64,000 bases of DNA from Cellvibrio sp. UBA7671 (lineage in GTDB: Bacteria; Pseudomonadota; Gammaproteobacteria; Pseudomonadales; Cellvibrionaceae): assembly GCA_002483145.1 (NCBI GenBank), contig DLHJ01000014.1, forward strand, positions 310,001 through 374,000, written 5' to 3'. The notes beneath the pieces were generated by a model. It ran no database searches. It saw only the letters and a list, made by a program, of their open reading frames with translations, and was not told the origin of the DNA. A program made the translations under genes and the position numbers. Below, in pieces: positions 1 to 7,450 of this stretch; within the stretch, counting starts at the first letter, position 1; every line of letters begins with the position of its first letter.

Positions 1-1232
1 GCGCGATTTGTTCCAGAACCACCGCAGCTACCGCCTATGCTTAAGCTCGCATTGGTTGAGGTAAAACTGGTGGGATTATTTGCATCGTAACTAATCACTC
101 GCGCCGCATAATTACCCACATCTGCTGCGCTGATGTTAGATACAGTGAGTGATGCTGTACGTGCGCCAGCAATGTTTCCACCATCAATCAAGCACTTGCC
201 ATTTTTCATCCAGCAATAACTTTTGTTGGTAGCAGAACTCGCGACAGTAAAAGTGCGCGACTGACCAGCGCAGGCAGTTTGATTGGTGGGATTGCTGGTA
301 ATGTGATTGGGTTTAGCAGCGTAAATAGCGGGAAAATGATTGTATAAAAACCAATTGGAACCCACGACTTGAAGATTATTTTTCCAGGTGGCATTGAGTG
401 CGTTGTAGCCGGTAATCCAACTTTTAAACGCTTTATCATTCGGGTTGGTTGCTAACCAGTTGCCCATAAAATAGGTTTCAGCATCGTCAGTCGTTGTTGG
501 GCCTTCATTGGAAAAAATAGGCGCTATGTTCACTTTGCGGCTGGCACCGGCGAGGTACTGCAAACGCTCTATACCGTAATTAATAATTTCGGTATCGGTC
601 TGGCGATAAAAATGTACCAATACCCGATCAGCTGCATCACCCAAACGCGCGCCTTCTGTAGCGGTAATCCAGCCAATATAAATTTCAGTGGTTAAGTTAT
701 TGGCAGTACCAAGATTTTTGAAGTAATTCAGTACATTGATGGTTTCATCAAATTCAGCAGCTCGGTTAGTTGTAGAACGCCAAAATTCACGCTCCACATT
801 GAGCACATCAATTCGCTCGTTAAATGCATGGCTATTGTTGTAATCGACAATGTTGTTGCCAAATTGTGATTCCGCTAATGCTGCCCCCACTTGCTGCACG
901 CCATACTGGGTTTTTGCACGGGAAATCAGCGATGCCAATTGTGTTGCACGGGTAGAATTGGCCACTAATCCTTGCAGGTCGTACATGATCAGGTAATTGA
1001 TGCCGTTGTCGCGCGCAAATTTGAGCAAGGTATTTTCAGCTGCGGTATCACCCAATACGCCAGCGATTCTGGAGGTTGAATCAAGCTTTACATACATCGC
1101 ATTAATGTCTGCGCAACCGCCACCGACATAGGCATTACAGGTTTGTTGTGCACTAACTGAATAACAAAAAATAAATGATGAGATAAATAATGATAGAAAT
1201 TTAAAAATACGAAGGTTGAATAATTTTTTCAT
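1..1232 (-). CDS. Secreted protein with C-terminal Ig-like domain (partial, runs off the window start)
   Basis: I read this frame directly from the reverse strand: an ATG at 1232 opens a stop-free frame to base 1, so the 3' end lies outside the window. The N-terminus is a signal peptide (KK, a long hydrophobic stretch, then SAQQ). The next ~270 residues alternate short hydrophobic strands and helices (for example YLIMYDL, LTTEIYIGWI, DRVLVHFYR, KVNIAPIFSNEG), which resembles a TIM-barrel. An Ig-like module follows, with a Cys-Trp core (SYCWMKNG) and the I-set style ending SAADVGNYAARV, then a Gly/Ser-rich stretch that looks like a linker to a further domain. Role unknown; probably an exported enzyme or binding protein. 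It lies downstream of a TonB receptor on the same strand, but a strong terminator separates them. Confidence 0.7.
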   Translation of the reverse strand, partial: MKKLFNLRIFKFLSLFISSFIFCYSVSAQQTCNAYVGGGCADINAMYVKLDSTSRIAGVLGDTAAENTLLKFARDNGINYLIMYDLQGLVANSTRATQLASLISRAKTQYGVQQVGAALAESQFGNNIVDYNNSHAFNERIDVLNVEREFWRSTTNRAAEFDETINVLNYFKNLGTANNLTTEIYIGWITATEGARLGDAADRVLVHFYRQTDTEIINYGIERLQYLAGASRKVNIAPIFSNEGPTTTDDAETYFMGNWLATNPNDKAFKSWITGYNALNATWKNNLQVVGSNWFLYNHFPAIYAAKPNHITSNPTNQTACAGQSRTFTVASSATNKSYCWMKNGKCLIDGGNIAGARTASLTVSNISAADVGNYAARVISYDANNPTSFTSTNASLSIGGSCGGSGTNR

Positions 1233-1340
1233 ATAACACCTTTATCGGATAACAAACATTATTGTGTGATTAACGCTATCTACAGCAAAGATGTGGTCCA
1301 TTACGCAGTACTTCCTGTTGAACACAAATTTCAGGCAAAA

Positions 1341-1370
1341 GGGGAAAAAGGCCCGGCCGAAGCCGGGCAA
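1341..1370 (-). terminator. Rho-independent terminator of the TonB receptor gene
   Basis: A perfect 7-bp GC stem (1351-1357 with 1362-1368) closes a loop that reads TTCG on the minus strand. A CTTTTT run follows at 1350-1345. It lies 48 bases past the receptor stop codon. Confidence 0.9.
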
Positions 1371-1415
1371 ACGGGAGTCACAACTAAAGGACAATTAAAT
1401 AAGAACGACAAAAAC

Positions 1416-4244
1416 CTAGAGCTTGGCGCGAATACCAAAGGTGTATAAAGCACCGGTATCTTCAAAACCGATGAATTGGTTTTTGTAACGGCCATATTTG
1501 TTGACGGTTTCGCCGGTGACGTTACTGCCTTCAACAAACACCGTAATCTTGTCGGTGAAATCGTAACTTGCACTGACATCAACCGCACCATAGGCATCGT
1601 AATGAACAGGTTCACTACTTGGCCCGTTAGATACACGGCCGAGGAATTCGGTGCGGTAGTTATAGGCAACACGCAATTGCAGGCCATCTTTATCGTAAAA
1701 AACCGTTGCGTTTCCAGTGTCACTAATACCTGGCAACGCAAATCGTTGGATTGCACCTGCAGCACTTAGTGATGCATCGCTGTTCACAAATGTGTAGTTA
1801 CCGGATAAACCAAATCCATTTTCAAACACGTGAGTCCAGTTAAGTTCAGCACCTTCAATAGTGGCCGACTCACCGTTTTGTGGACGCGTAACGGTAAACG
1901 TTCGCCAAGCCGGATCTTCAACATCAACAATCGTTTCCAAGGTTTCCGGCAAACTCATCGTCACGATAAAATCGTCGATATCTTTTTTATACAACGCCAC
2001 AGCAATCATGTTCGCATCGTCATAGTAGTACTCAAATGACAAGTCCAGGTTTTGCGATACAAAGGGTTTGAGGTTCGGGTTATTACCACGCGCCGTACGC
2101 ACTGACGTCGTCGTTGTCTGATATGACGTGTAGGGAGCCAAGGCGGTTAATGTTGGACGAGTTAATGTCTCACTAAACGCAGCGCGAATATAAAAATCTT
2201 CAGTAACTTCAAGGCGCGCATTGAGCGATGGCAACCAATTGTCGTAATCATTTTTCATTGCAACCGCAGTGCCGGCTTCATCTGCAAATTGTTGTACCAA
2301 CCAGGGTGACGGTGGTCTTCCCGGTTCAGCCGCTTCACGTTCAAGGCCTATCAATACTTGCGTGGTTCCTGATGATGTCAACGCGGTATCGGTGTAACGC
2401 ACACCACCTGACACATGCAAAGGCATTGCGAAAACATCGGTATCAGCGGCTGCTTCTAAATAGAAAGAAGTAACATCTTCTTCGATGGTGGAGGAATCGT
2501 TGGATTTAACGGCATCCCAACTGCTTCCATTGGCAATGAACGCCGCTTTTGAGGCGATACCCGCCGGTGTATTTGCGCGTGTACGACCGTCAATGTTTTC
2601 TGCCATCCAATTGCGGTAAGCAACCGGATCAATCATATAAACGTCGCCGTTTAATCCGCCAAATACATTGCCCGGTTTTAACACGCCTTTAATAACTGCA
2701 TCTGTATCCATGACTTGCTGGGTTGCAAGGCCGTGATACATACGACGAATCAAATCAGGCGTTTTCCAGTATTCGGTCGCTTTTTCTGCAACGGTATTGT
2801 TCGCACCAAATTTCACTTGTGACAGGAATGAATCAGCTGGAGACCACTCAAAATCGAATTTGAATTCGTGGTTTTTGGCTTTGTTGTAAACACCGTCATT
2901 CGAATTAATACGCGCGCGCAAATCTTTCATATTGGCGCTGCCCATTTCCGGTGTTATTGCTGCGGGATTAGCGTACTCAAGGGTTGGAATACCACCATTG
3001 GAGGTCATGATGTATCCAGGTCGATCCAAAAACTCCACGATGTACAAACGATCCAGGCCACGGTTGTCGAGAATCGCATCAGACATGGAAATATCGGCGA
3101 TCATTTTCCATTCGTCAGAAATATCCCAAGCCGCATTTAAACCGCCAACATTGGATTCTGTCGGGCGCTCGGTGGTCGTCAATAAATGCGCATAACCGGT
3201 GATATTGTAGCCAGCGTCATAACCGTGATTGATTACGTTGTAGAAACCGTGCTCATCAATTTGATTCAGCGGAGATAAAGTCGGCGCCCACATGTAAGAA
3301 CCTGTGGAGTATTTTGATGTAGACGAATCATATTTGGAGTGGATTACATCTGCAGTTAATACCAGATCATCGGTTGCCTGCAATTGCAGCACTAAATTAC
3401 CACCAATACGCTCGCGGGTTTCGTTGGTGATGCCCGCATACAAACTTTGGATGCGGTATGTATCTTCTTCCAAACCATCACCTGAATAAGCGTAACCGCC
3501 CGCCCAACCCTGTGAAGGATTGGTGAAGTTTAAAAAAGGCTCTTCAGTGGTTTTGGAAATATGTTCGTTCTCAACGGTATATTTCGCGCTGGAACGCTCT
3601 TGATATGTGAGCGATGCAAGCACACCCAATTTTTCATCGTTAAACGTGTTACTGACAATAAATGATGCCTGTGGACTGGTGTCTTCGCTGTTTTCTTCAT
3701 ACATACCTTTGATGCTGCCTGCAGCATGGAAGCCATCAAAGTCAAAAGGACGTGCGGTAATAATATTGATAGTACCGCCCAAACCGCCCTCTTTCAGGCC
3801 GGCATTGGAGGTTTTGAATACATCAACCGTGCGCACCAATTCAGAAGCAAGGGTATCGAAACTGAATGCACGGTCTTCGTTTTCAGTCGCCGGTGAGCGA
3901 CCGTTGATCAACACTGCGCTGAAATCCGGCCCCAGACCGCGGATGCTCACGAAGCGGCCTTCACCGCCCGCGCGATCAATCGCTACACCGGGAATACGCT
4001 GCAATGAATCGGCGATGTTGTTGTCGGGGAACTTACCCAAATCCTCAGCGGTAATGCTGTCGCTGACCAATTCTGAATTGCGTTTTTTATCGATACTGCG
4101 CCCCAGGCTCGCTGCAATACCTGTGACCACGACTTCTTCCAGGTTTTCATCGACAGTTGTATCTGCTGCCTGAGCACTCCCCAGTGCCAGTGTCGAGGTC
4201 ATGGCTGCAACCACTGCCATCGACATTCTTGATTTTATGAACAT
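1416..4244 (-). CDS. TonB-dependent outer-membrane receptor, TonB-Xanth-Caul type (942 aa)
   Basis: A signal peptide ending near SAQAAD is followed by a plug domain that opens with EEVVVTGIAASLGRS. The plug also has DLGKFPDNNIADSLQRIPGV, RFVSIRGLGPDFSAVLINGR and GLGGTINI, all typical of the long TonB receptors (TIGR01782-like) that serve carbohydrate uptake in Cellvibrio, Xanthomonas and Caulobacter. The remaining ~750 residues form the beta-barrel, ending in an aromatic/hydrophobic last strand (YTFGIRAKL). It would import an oligosaccharide or siderophore-like ligand across the outer membrane with TonB-ExbBD energy; the ligand cannot be told from sequence. The ATG at 4244 has a strong GAGGAGG ribosome site. 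The 5' leader holds hairpins (separate entry). The gene has its own terminator. Confidence 0.93.
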   Translation of the reverse strand: MFIKSRMSMAVVAAMTSTLALGSAQAADTTVDENLEEVVVTGIAASLGRSIDKKRNSELVSDSITAEDLGKFPDNNIADSLQRIPGVAIDRAGGEGRFVSIRGLGPDFSAVLINGRSPATENEDRAFSFDTLASELVRTVDVFKTSNAGLKEGGLGGTINIITARPFDFDGFHAAGSIKGMYEENSEDTSPQASFIVSNTFNDEKLGVLASLTYQERSSAKYTVENEHISKTTEEPFLNFTNPSQGWAGGYAYSGDGLEEDTYRIQSLYAGITNETRERIGGNLVLQLQATDDLVLTADVIHSKYDSSTSKYSTGSYMWAPTLSPLNQIDEHGFYNVINHGYDAGYNITGYAHLLTTTERPTESNVGGLNAAWDISDEWKMIADISMSDAILDNRGLDRLYIVEFLDRPGYIMTSNGGIPTLEYANPAAITPEMGSANMKDLRARINSNDGVYNKAKNHEFKFDFEWSPADSFLSQVKFGANNTVAEKATEYWKTPDLIRRMYHGLATQQVMDTDAVIKGVLKPGNVFGGLNGDVYMIDPVAYRNWMAENIDGRTRANTPAGIASKAAFIANGSSWDAVKSNDSSTIEEDVTSFYLEAAADTDVFAMPLHVSGGVRYTDTALTSSGTTQVLIGLEREAAEPGRPPSPWLVQQFADEAGTAVAMKNDYDNWLPSLNARLEVTEDFYIRAAFSETLTRPTLTALAPYTSYQTTTTSVRTARGNNPNLKPFVSQNLDLSFEYYYDDANMIAVALYKKDIDDFIVTMSLPETLETIVDVEDPAWRTFTVTRPQNGESATIEGAELNWTHVFENGFGLSGNYTFVNSDASLSAAGAIQRFALPGISDTGNATVFYDKDGLQLRVAYNYRTEFLGRVSNGPSSEPVHYDAYGAVDVSASYDFTDKITVFVEGSNVTGETVNKYGRYKNQFIGFEDTGALYTFGIRAKL

Positions 4245-4350
4245 AACAGCGTCCTCCTCGGACCTTTTTCTCGTTGGTTATCTCTCATTGGCTGCGTGAT
4301 CTTGTTGCTTGAGCGATCAACCTGACACTGGGTCTCTCCTCCCAGTGTAG
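4233..4350 (-). promoter_or_regulatory. 5' leader of TonB receptor with two GGA-bearing hairpins
   Basis: In the transcribed (minus) sense, 4348-4325 forms a perfect 8-bp stem (ACACTGGG / CCCAGTGT) with the purine loop AGGAGAGA. The ribosome-binding site lies in a second short hairpin (4263-4251: GTCC, loop GAGGA, GGAC). GGA in a hairpin loop plus GGA over the Shine-Dalgarno is the arrangement of CsrA/RsmA targets. The control is inference; the structures are visible. Confidence 0.45.
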
Positions 4351-4688
4351 GCTGGCTTATCTCCAGTGCAGCCATAATTACCCAACGGAAAATAGGTAGT
4401 CGCTTCACTTTGGCGCCAGACGCAAAATGCTCCGGCTCAGTTTTGACGGAAAAGCGACCCACTTTTAATTAATTGATTTATAAAGAGTTTCAACAAACCA
4501 ACCTAAACAATCCGGAGAATATGGGTCGGATTATTCACTGTTTTTAATGCTGGATAAACGCGCAGACGGGCACAAGCGCGAGAAAATACCAAGGCTACCG
4601 AAAGTCGCACTCGGCAGAAGGTATGGAAAAGAAGATAAAAAGAAAGCGGAGGTAGAATTAACGCGAGGTTACTTTTTATGCACCAGGT
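4351..4688. other. Intergenic region without a convincing gene
   Basis: This stretch lies between the leader of the TonB receptor and the 3' end of the CbiM-like gene. It should hold the receptor promoter, but I see no clear -35/-10 pair. The short open frames in it lack recognisable protein features. Confidence 0.5.
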
Positions 4689-5405
4689 TTAATCTTTTAA
4701 ATACCAATCATCGCGATAGGTTTTCACCATGTCGGGATACAACACCGTCATCACCGTAGCGATAAGACCGTTTACAAAACCTTCGGGAAAGGTCATCAAC
4801 ACAAAAACAATGAAATGCTCTTGAGTAGTTGCGAACTGAACATCACTACCTGTAACTGCAAATAACAATATGGCAGCAAGGCCGAGCCAGATACAACTTA
4901 GCATCGCGCCAAAAAATCCAACACCCCAGAAATAGGTGAAAGGATTTTTGAACTTCCAGCGATCCACCAACCAAAGTACACACCAGGCCCATCCCACCGG
5001 CACAGCGACGCTTAAACAAAAATCGACCGGCAAGGTGCTCAAATCAAACTGTGCGACGGCGACATCCCAATCCAGTGTGAGTGCATGTAGCGGTACTTGA
5101 TAGATCTCCAGCGCAACCAAAGCCATGGCTCCGATTAAGGTCGCAAGGCTCCAGCCAAATACCATGGTGGTGACTGTCATTAATAAAGGATGAATTGCCA
5201 AGGTATCGCGCACCGATACTTGCAACAGCCACAACAGCGCCAGCGCAAGTATGGTGGCAAATAATGCATGTTGGCGTGCTTGACTAGTGAGCACTTGTTG
5301 CCAGGGAGCATGGCGGACTGCCAATAATAAAATCGGGAGGGTGATACAGGTGGATAGCCAGAAAAGCAGCGAATTGGGTGCGAGCAAGAGATTCATATAG
5401 GACAT
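4689..5405 (-). CDS. CbiM-like / COG3235 integral membrane protein (energy-coupling factor permease family)
   Basis: 238 residues with about six hydrophobic membrane spans (for example LLFWLSTCITLPILLLAV, ALFATILALALLWLLQV, AMLSCIWLGLAAILLF). The order of segments, IHPLLMTVTTMVFGWSLATLIGA, a long polar loop and a final segment with FPEGFVNGLIATVM, matches the CbiM-like family (PF01891). That family forms the membrane part of cobalt/nickel ECF transporters. The usual N-terminal His-rich metal site of CbiM is absent, which fits the proteobacterial COG3235 subgroup of unknown substrate. No ATPase or T-component gene is next to it, so the transport role is unproven. Confidence 0.7.
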   Translation of the reverse strand: MSYMNLLLAPNSLLFWLSTCITLPILLLAVRHAPWQQVLTSQARQHALFATILALALLWLLQVSVRDTLAIHPLLMTVTTMVFGWSLATLIGAMALVALEIYQVPLHALTLDWDVAVAQFDLSTLPVDFCLSVAVPVGWAWCVLWLVDRWKFKNPFTYFWGVGFFGAMLSCIWLGLAAILLFAVTGSDVQFATTQEHFIVFVLMTFPEGFVNGLIATVMTVLYPDMVKTYRDDWYLKD

Positions 5406-5447
5406 AAATACGCATCCAACTCGCGAATAGTTGGATGCGCGCTGTAA

Positions 5448-5867
5448 TTAGACCTTCGCCTCAACAAACCCCTGCCCTTGTAAAACGCCGCGAATTTTTT
5501 CGGCTGTTTGTTTTAACACCTCACCATCGGCATTTTTTGCAAACGCGAAACTTAAATCATCCATTGAGTCCATGGGCACCAAGTGAATATGGGTGTGGGG
5601 AACCTCAAGGCCTGCGATCATAAAACCAACGCGGGTAGCGGGATAAGCCACTTTCAACGCGTTGGCGATGTTGTGGCTCACTTGCATTAAGTGTGACGCG
5701 AGATCCAATGGCAAATCGCTCCACTGATCAATCTCGGCGCGTGGGATCACTAACACATGGCCCTGGCGGATAGGTTGGATGGTCAGGATGGCGACGGCCT
5801 TGTCATCTTTCCAGACAAAATTACCGGGGATTTTTCCTTCCATAATCATTGTAAAAACACTTGCCAT
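5448..5867 (-). CDS. HIT family hydrolase (139 aa)
   Basis: The histidine-triad motif HTHIHLVPM sits near residue 96 and is the catalytic site of HIT nucleotide hydrolases/transferases. The upstream DKAVAILTIQPIRQGHVLVIPR segment is the usual N-terminal half (alpha-phosphate binding and dimer strand). It should hydrolyse nucleoside phosphoramidates or dinucleotides in the cytoplasm; the exact substrate is not predictable. It starts 22 bases after the stop of the upstream minus-strand gene, so the two are probably co-transcribed. Confidence 0.9.
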   Translation of the reverse strand: MASVFTMIMEGKIPGNFVWKDDKAVAILTIQPIRQGHVLVIPRAEIDQWSDLPLDLASHLMQVSHNIANALKVAYPATRVGFMIAGLEVPHTHIHLVPMDSMDDLSFAFAKNADGEVLKQTAEKIRGVLQGQGFVEAKV

Positions 5868-5889
5868 GAGAAACTCCTAAAACGATTTA

Positions 5890-6732
5890 TTAATAAACGG
5901 CAATGCCACGCCGCAACAATTCCCGCGCGAGTATTTCGTCTACCTGATGAATATTTTCATCGCGAAACTCGACGTAAGCAACCTTGTGTTTTTTGTAGGC
6001 CTGATTTTTTTCCAGTTCGCCGCTAATCACCGCCGCACGGTTGTTTTCCAATCCGAGTTCATCGGCCCAACACTCGATACAAAGCTCAGCATCAGGCAAA
6101 TAAAAATCCGCAACCGCAGAATCCAGATCCCAAAGTAGAGAATAATCGCGAGCATGGATAACGCGATTTAGATACAGCCAATTATCGATACGACGCTGCA
6201 CCGCATTATTAACGCTGTGGCCATCCAGTGTGGGTTGTCCGTCCAGGCCGTTATCACCTGTAATTTGCAAGAGTGAAGCAATAAGCTCTGGCTCGTCCAG
6301 AATGGTTTCTGGCCAAGTGACAAACGGAATACCCGACTCCGCCTCCTGCTGCTGCCCACCCAATTTTTTTCCCTTGGGCGCCAGCAACCAGCCGCGGATA
6401 TGTTTTTTAATCAGGCCTTTTTCAGCGAGCAACGCGTTGACCAGGCGCGCGGGAATATCCCATTTGTGCGCAAGGTTAGTTGCACTCAAGGGAGCTTCCG
6501 GCAATAGCTTTAGTAAAGGGTGCTGCTGGATCGATTCTGGCCAAGCAATATATTCGCCATACTTGGGGTGATTGACGTAAACGCCACCCTCAAACTTACC
6601 TTTCTCGGTAAGTTGCCAATGGTTATCCACTTTGACGATCCAGCCACCGGTAGTCAGCAGGATAAATAGCTCTTTGCTCTCCTTATTAATCAGGCGGGCA
6701 AGCGCGGTGGTAGAGATATGTCGTTCAGCCAT
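5890..6732 (-). CDS. Uncharacterised protein: two repeated N-terminal modules plus PD-(D/E)XK-like C-terminus
   Basis: 280 aa. Residues ~5-75 and ~85-155 look like two copies of one ~65-residue module. Each has an LL..G.I.K helix-turn region, a W.L / WLL strand, a KGK..GG turn and the closing signature WPE[ST]I...P. This resembles a small winged-helix unit, duplicated. The C-terminal ~110 residues contain VADFYLPDAELCIECWADE, then a downstream KKHKVAYVEF strand and a helix. That order (Asp, short hairpin, Glu-x-Trp, distal Lys) resembles the PD-(D/E)XK nuclease fold seen at the ends of some helicases. No function is established; a DNA-binding nuclease is my inference. It precedes the HIT gene by 22 bases. 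Confidence 0.6.
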   Translation of the reverse strand: MAERHISTTALARLINKESKELFILLTTGGWIVKVDNHWQLTEKGKFEGGVYVNHPKYGEYIAWPESIQQHPLLKLLPEAPLSATNLAHKWDIPARLVNALLAEKGLIKKHIRGWLLAPKGKKLGGQQQEAESGIPFVTWPETILDEPELIASLLQITGDNGLDGQPTLDGHSVNNAVQRRIDNWLYLNRVIHARDYSLLWDLDSAVADFYLPDAELCIECWADELGLENNRAAVISGELEKNQAYKKHKVAYVEFRDENIHQVDEILARELLRRGIAVY

Positions 6733-7450
6733 AACATTCAGCCATAAAAGGGAATCTTTATTAAGGATAGAAGTGTAAACCCAGCCCCTCGCGCCGAACA
6801 GTCCGTTTCGCCAAGGGCGCTCACTTATGCAATTTTGTGCGCGATATTACGCCTGCTTAGCACTAATTTGCGACCGGATTCAAATTTAACTGGCCTTGAA
6901 AGCCGCAAGCCTCTATACTCCGCGCACTTTCAGTAACCCCTCTCTTGATCGTGAATGTCTTGCCATGGGGTAAATGCTGAACAGACTGGATGTCTGAGGG
7001 CTGCCCGACCATTTGTTATATTTCTAGACACTTGGTAGATATTTACGCTGATCGATTCTGTTTTTCAAATCTCTTCAGCCTGCCCCATAGTATGCAATCG
7101 GTTATACGAATCGGAGTTTGTGGATTGCATAAACGTCTGCTTTGCAGATGACGCGGGAATTCGTTGATTAAATCGCCTTTTACGACTGCACTTGTGCCCT
7201 GACTCCTTGAGTTAATTTCACACGCAGCCGAACCTTGTATGTAGTTCATACGCTTAGCGATCAATCATCGCCCCCACTTTATTGTGTTTGCCCATTCACT
7301 GTTGCCCTCCTTTATATTGGGCGATGCTTTTCGCAAACACCCATTAAAAAACTAATAAGAATCAAACCGTAAAAAAGTACAGATGCAGCATTTTGCTGTT
7401 GTCTCGTGGTTTTTTGCGTGCGATTTTTATGTTTAAACACAGGTTATTAC
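6733..7450 (+). promoter_or_regulatory. 718-bp gene-free region, probable long structured leader of deaD
   Basis: No frame here looks coding. Several hairpins are visible on the plus strand: 6982-6996 (CAGAC/GTCTG), 7091-7131 (perfect 9-bp stem TATGCAATC / GATTGCATA around a 23-base loop), immediately followed by 7134-7150 (7-bp stem with one G-T pair), and 7386-7398 just before the gene. A TATACT at about 6912-6917 could be a -10 box, but it lacks a good -35. Long structured 5' leaders are known for cold-shock RNA helicase genes. A separate small RNA is also possible. Confidence 0.45.

Noticed and set aside
3607..4173. 188-aa frame antisense to the TonB receptor
   Set aside because: Codon-shadow of the receptor gene, no ribosome site and no recognisable motif.
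4235..4462. 75-aa open frame overlapping the start of the TonB receptor
   Set aside because: It runs through the leader hairpins, overlaps the receptor start in another frame and shows no domain or ribosome site.
4547..4759. 70-aa frame downstream of the CbiM-like gene
   Set aside because: Overlaps the end of the CbiM-like gene antisense; no recognisable features.
7043..7264. 73-aa open frame on the minus strand in the deaD leader
   Set aside because: Composition is not protein-like and the stretch is explained better by RNA hairpins.
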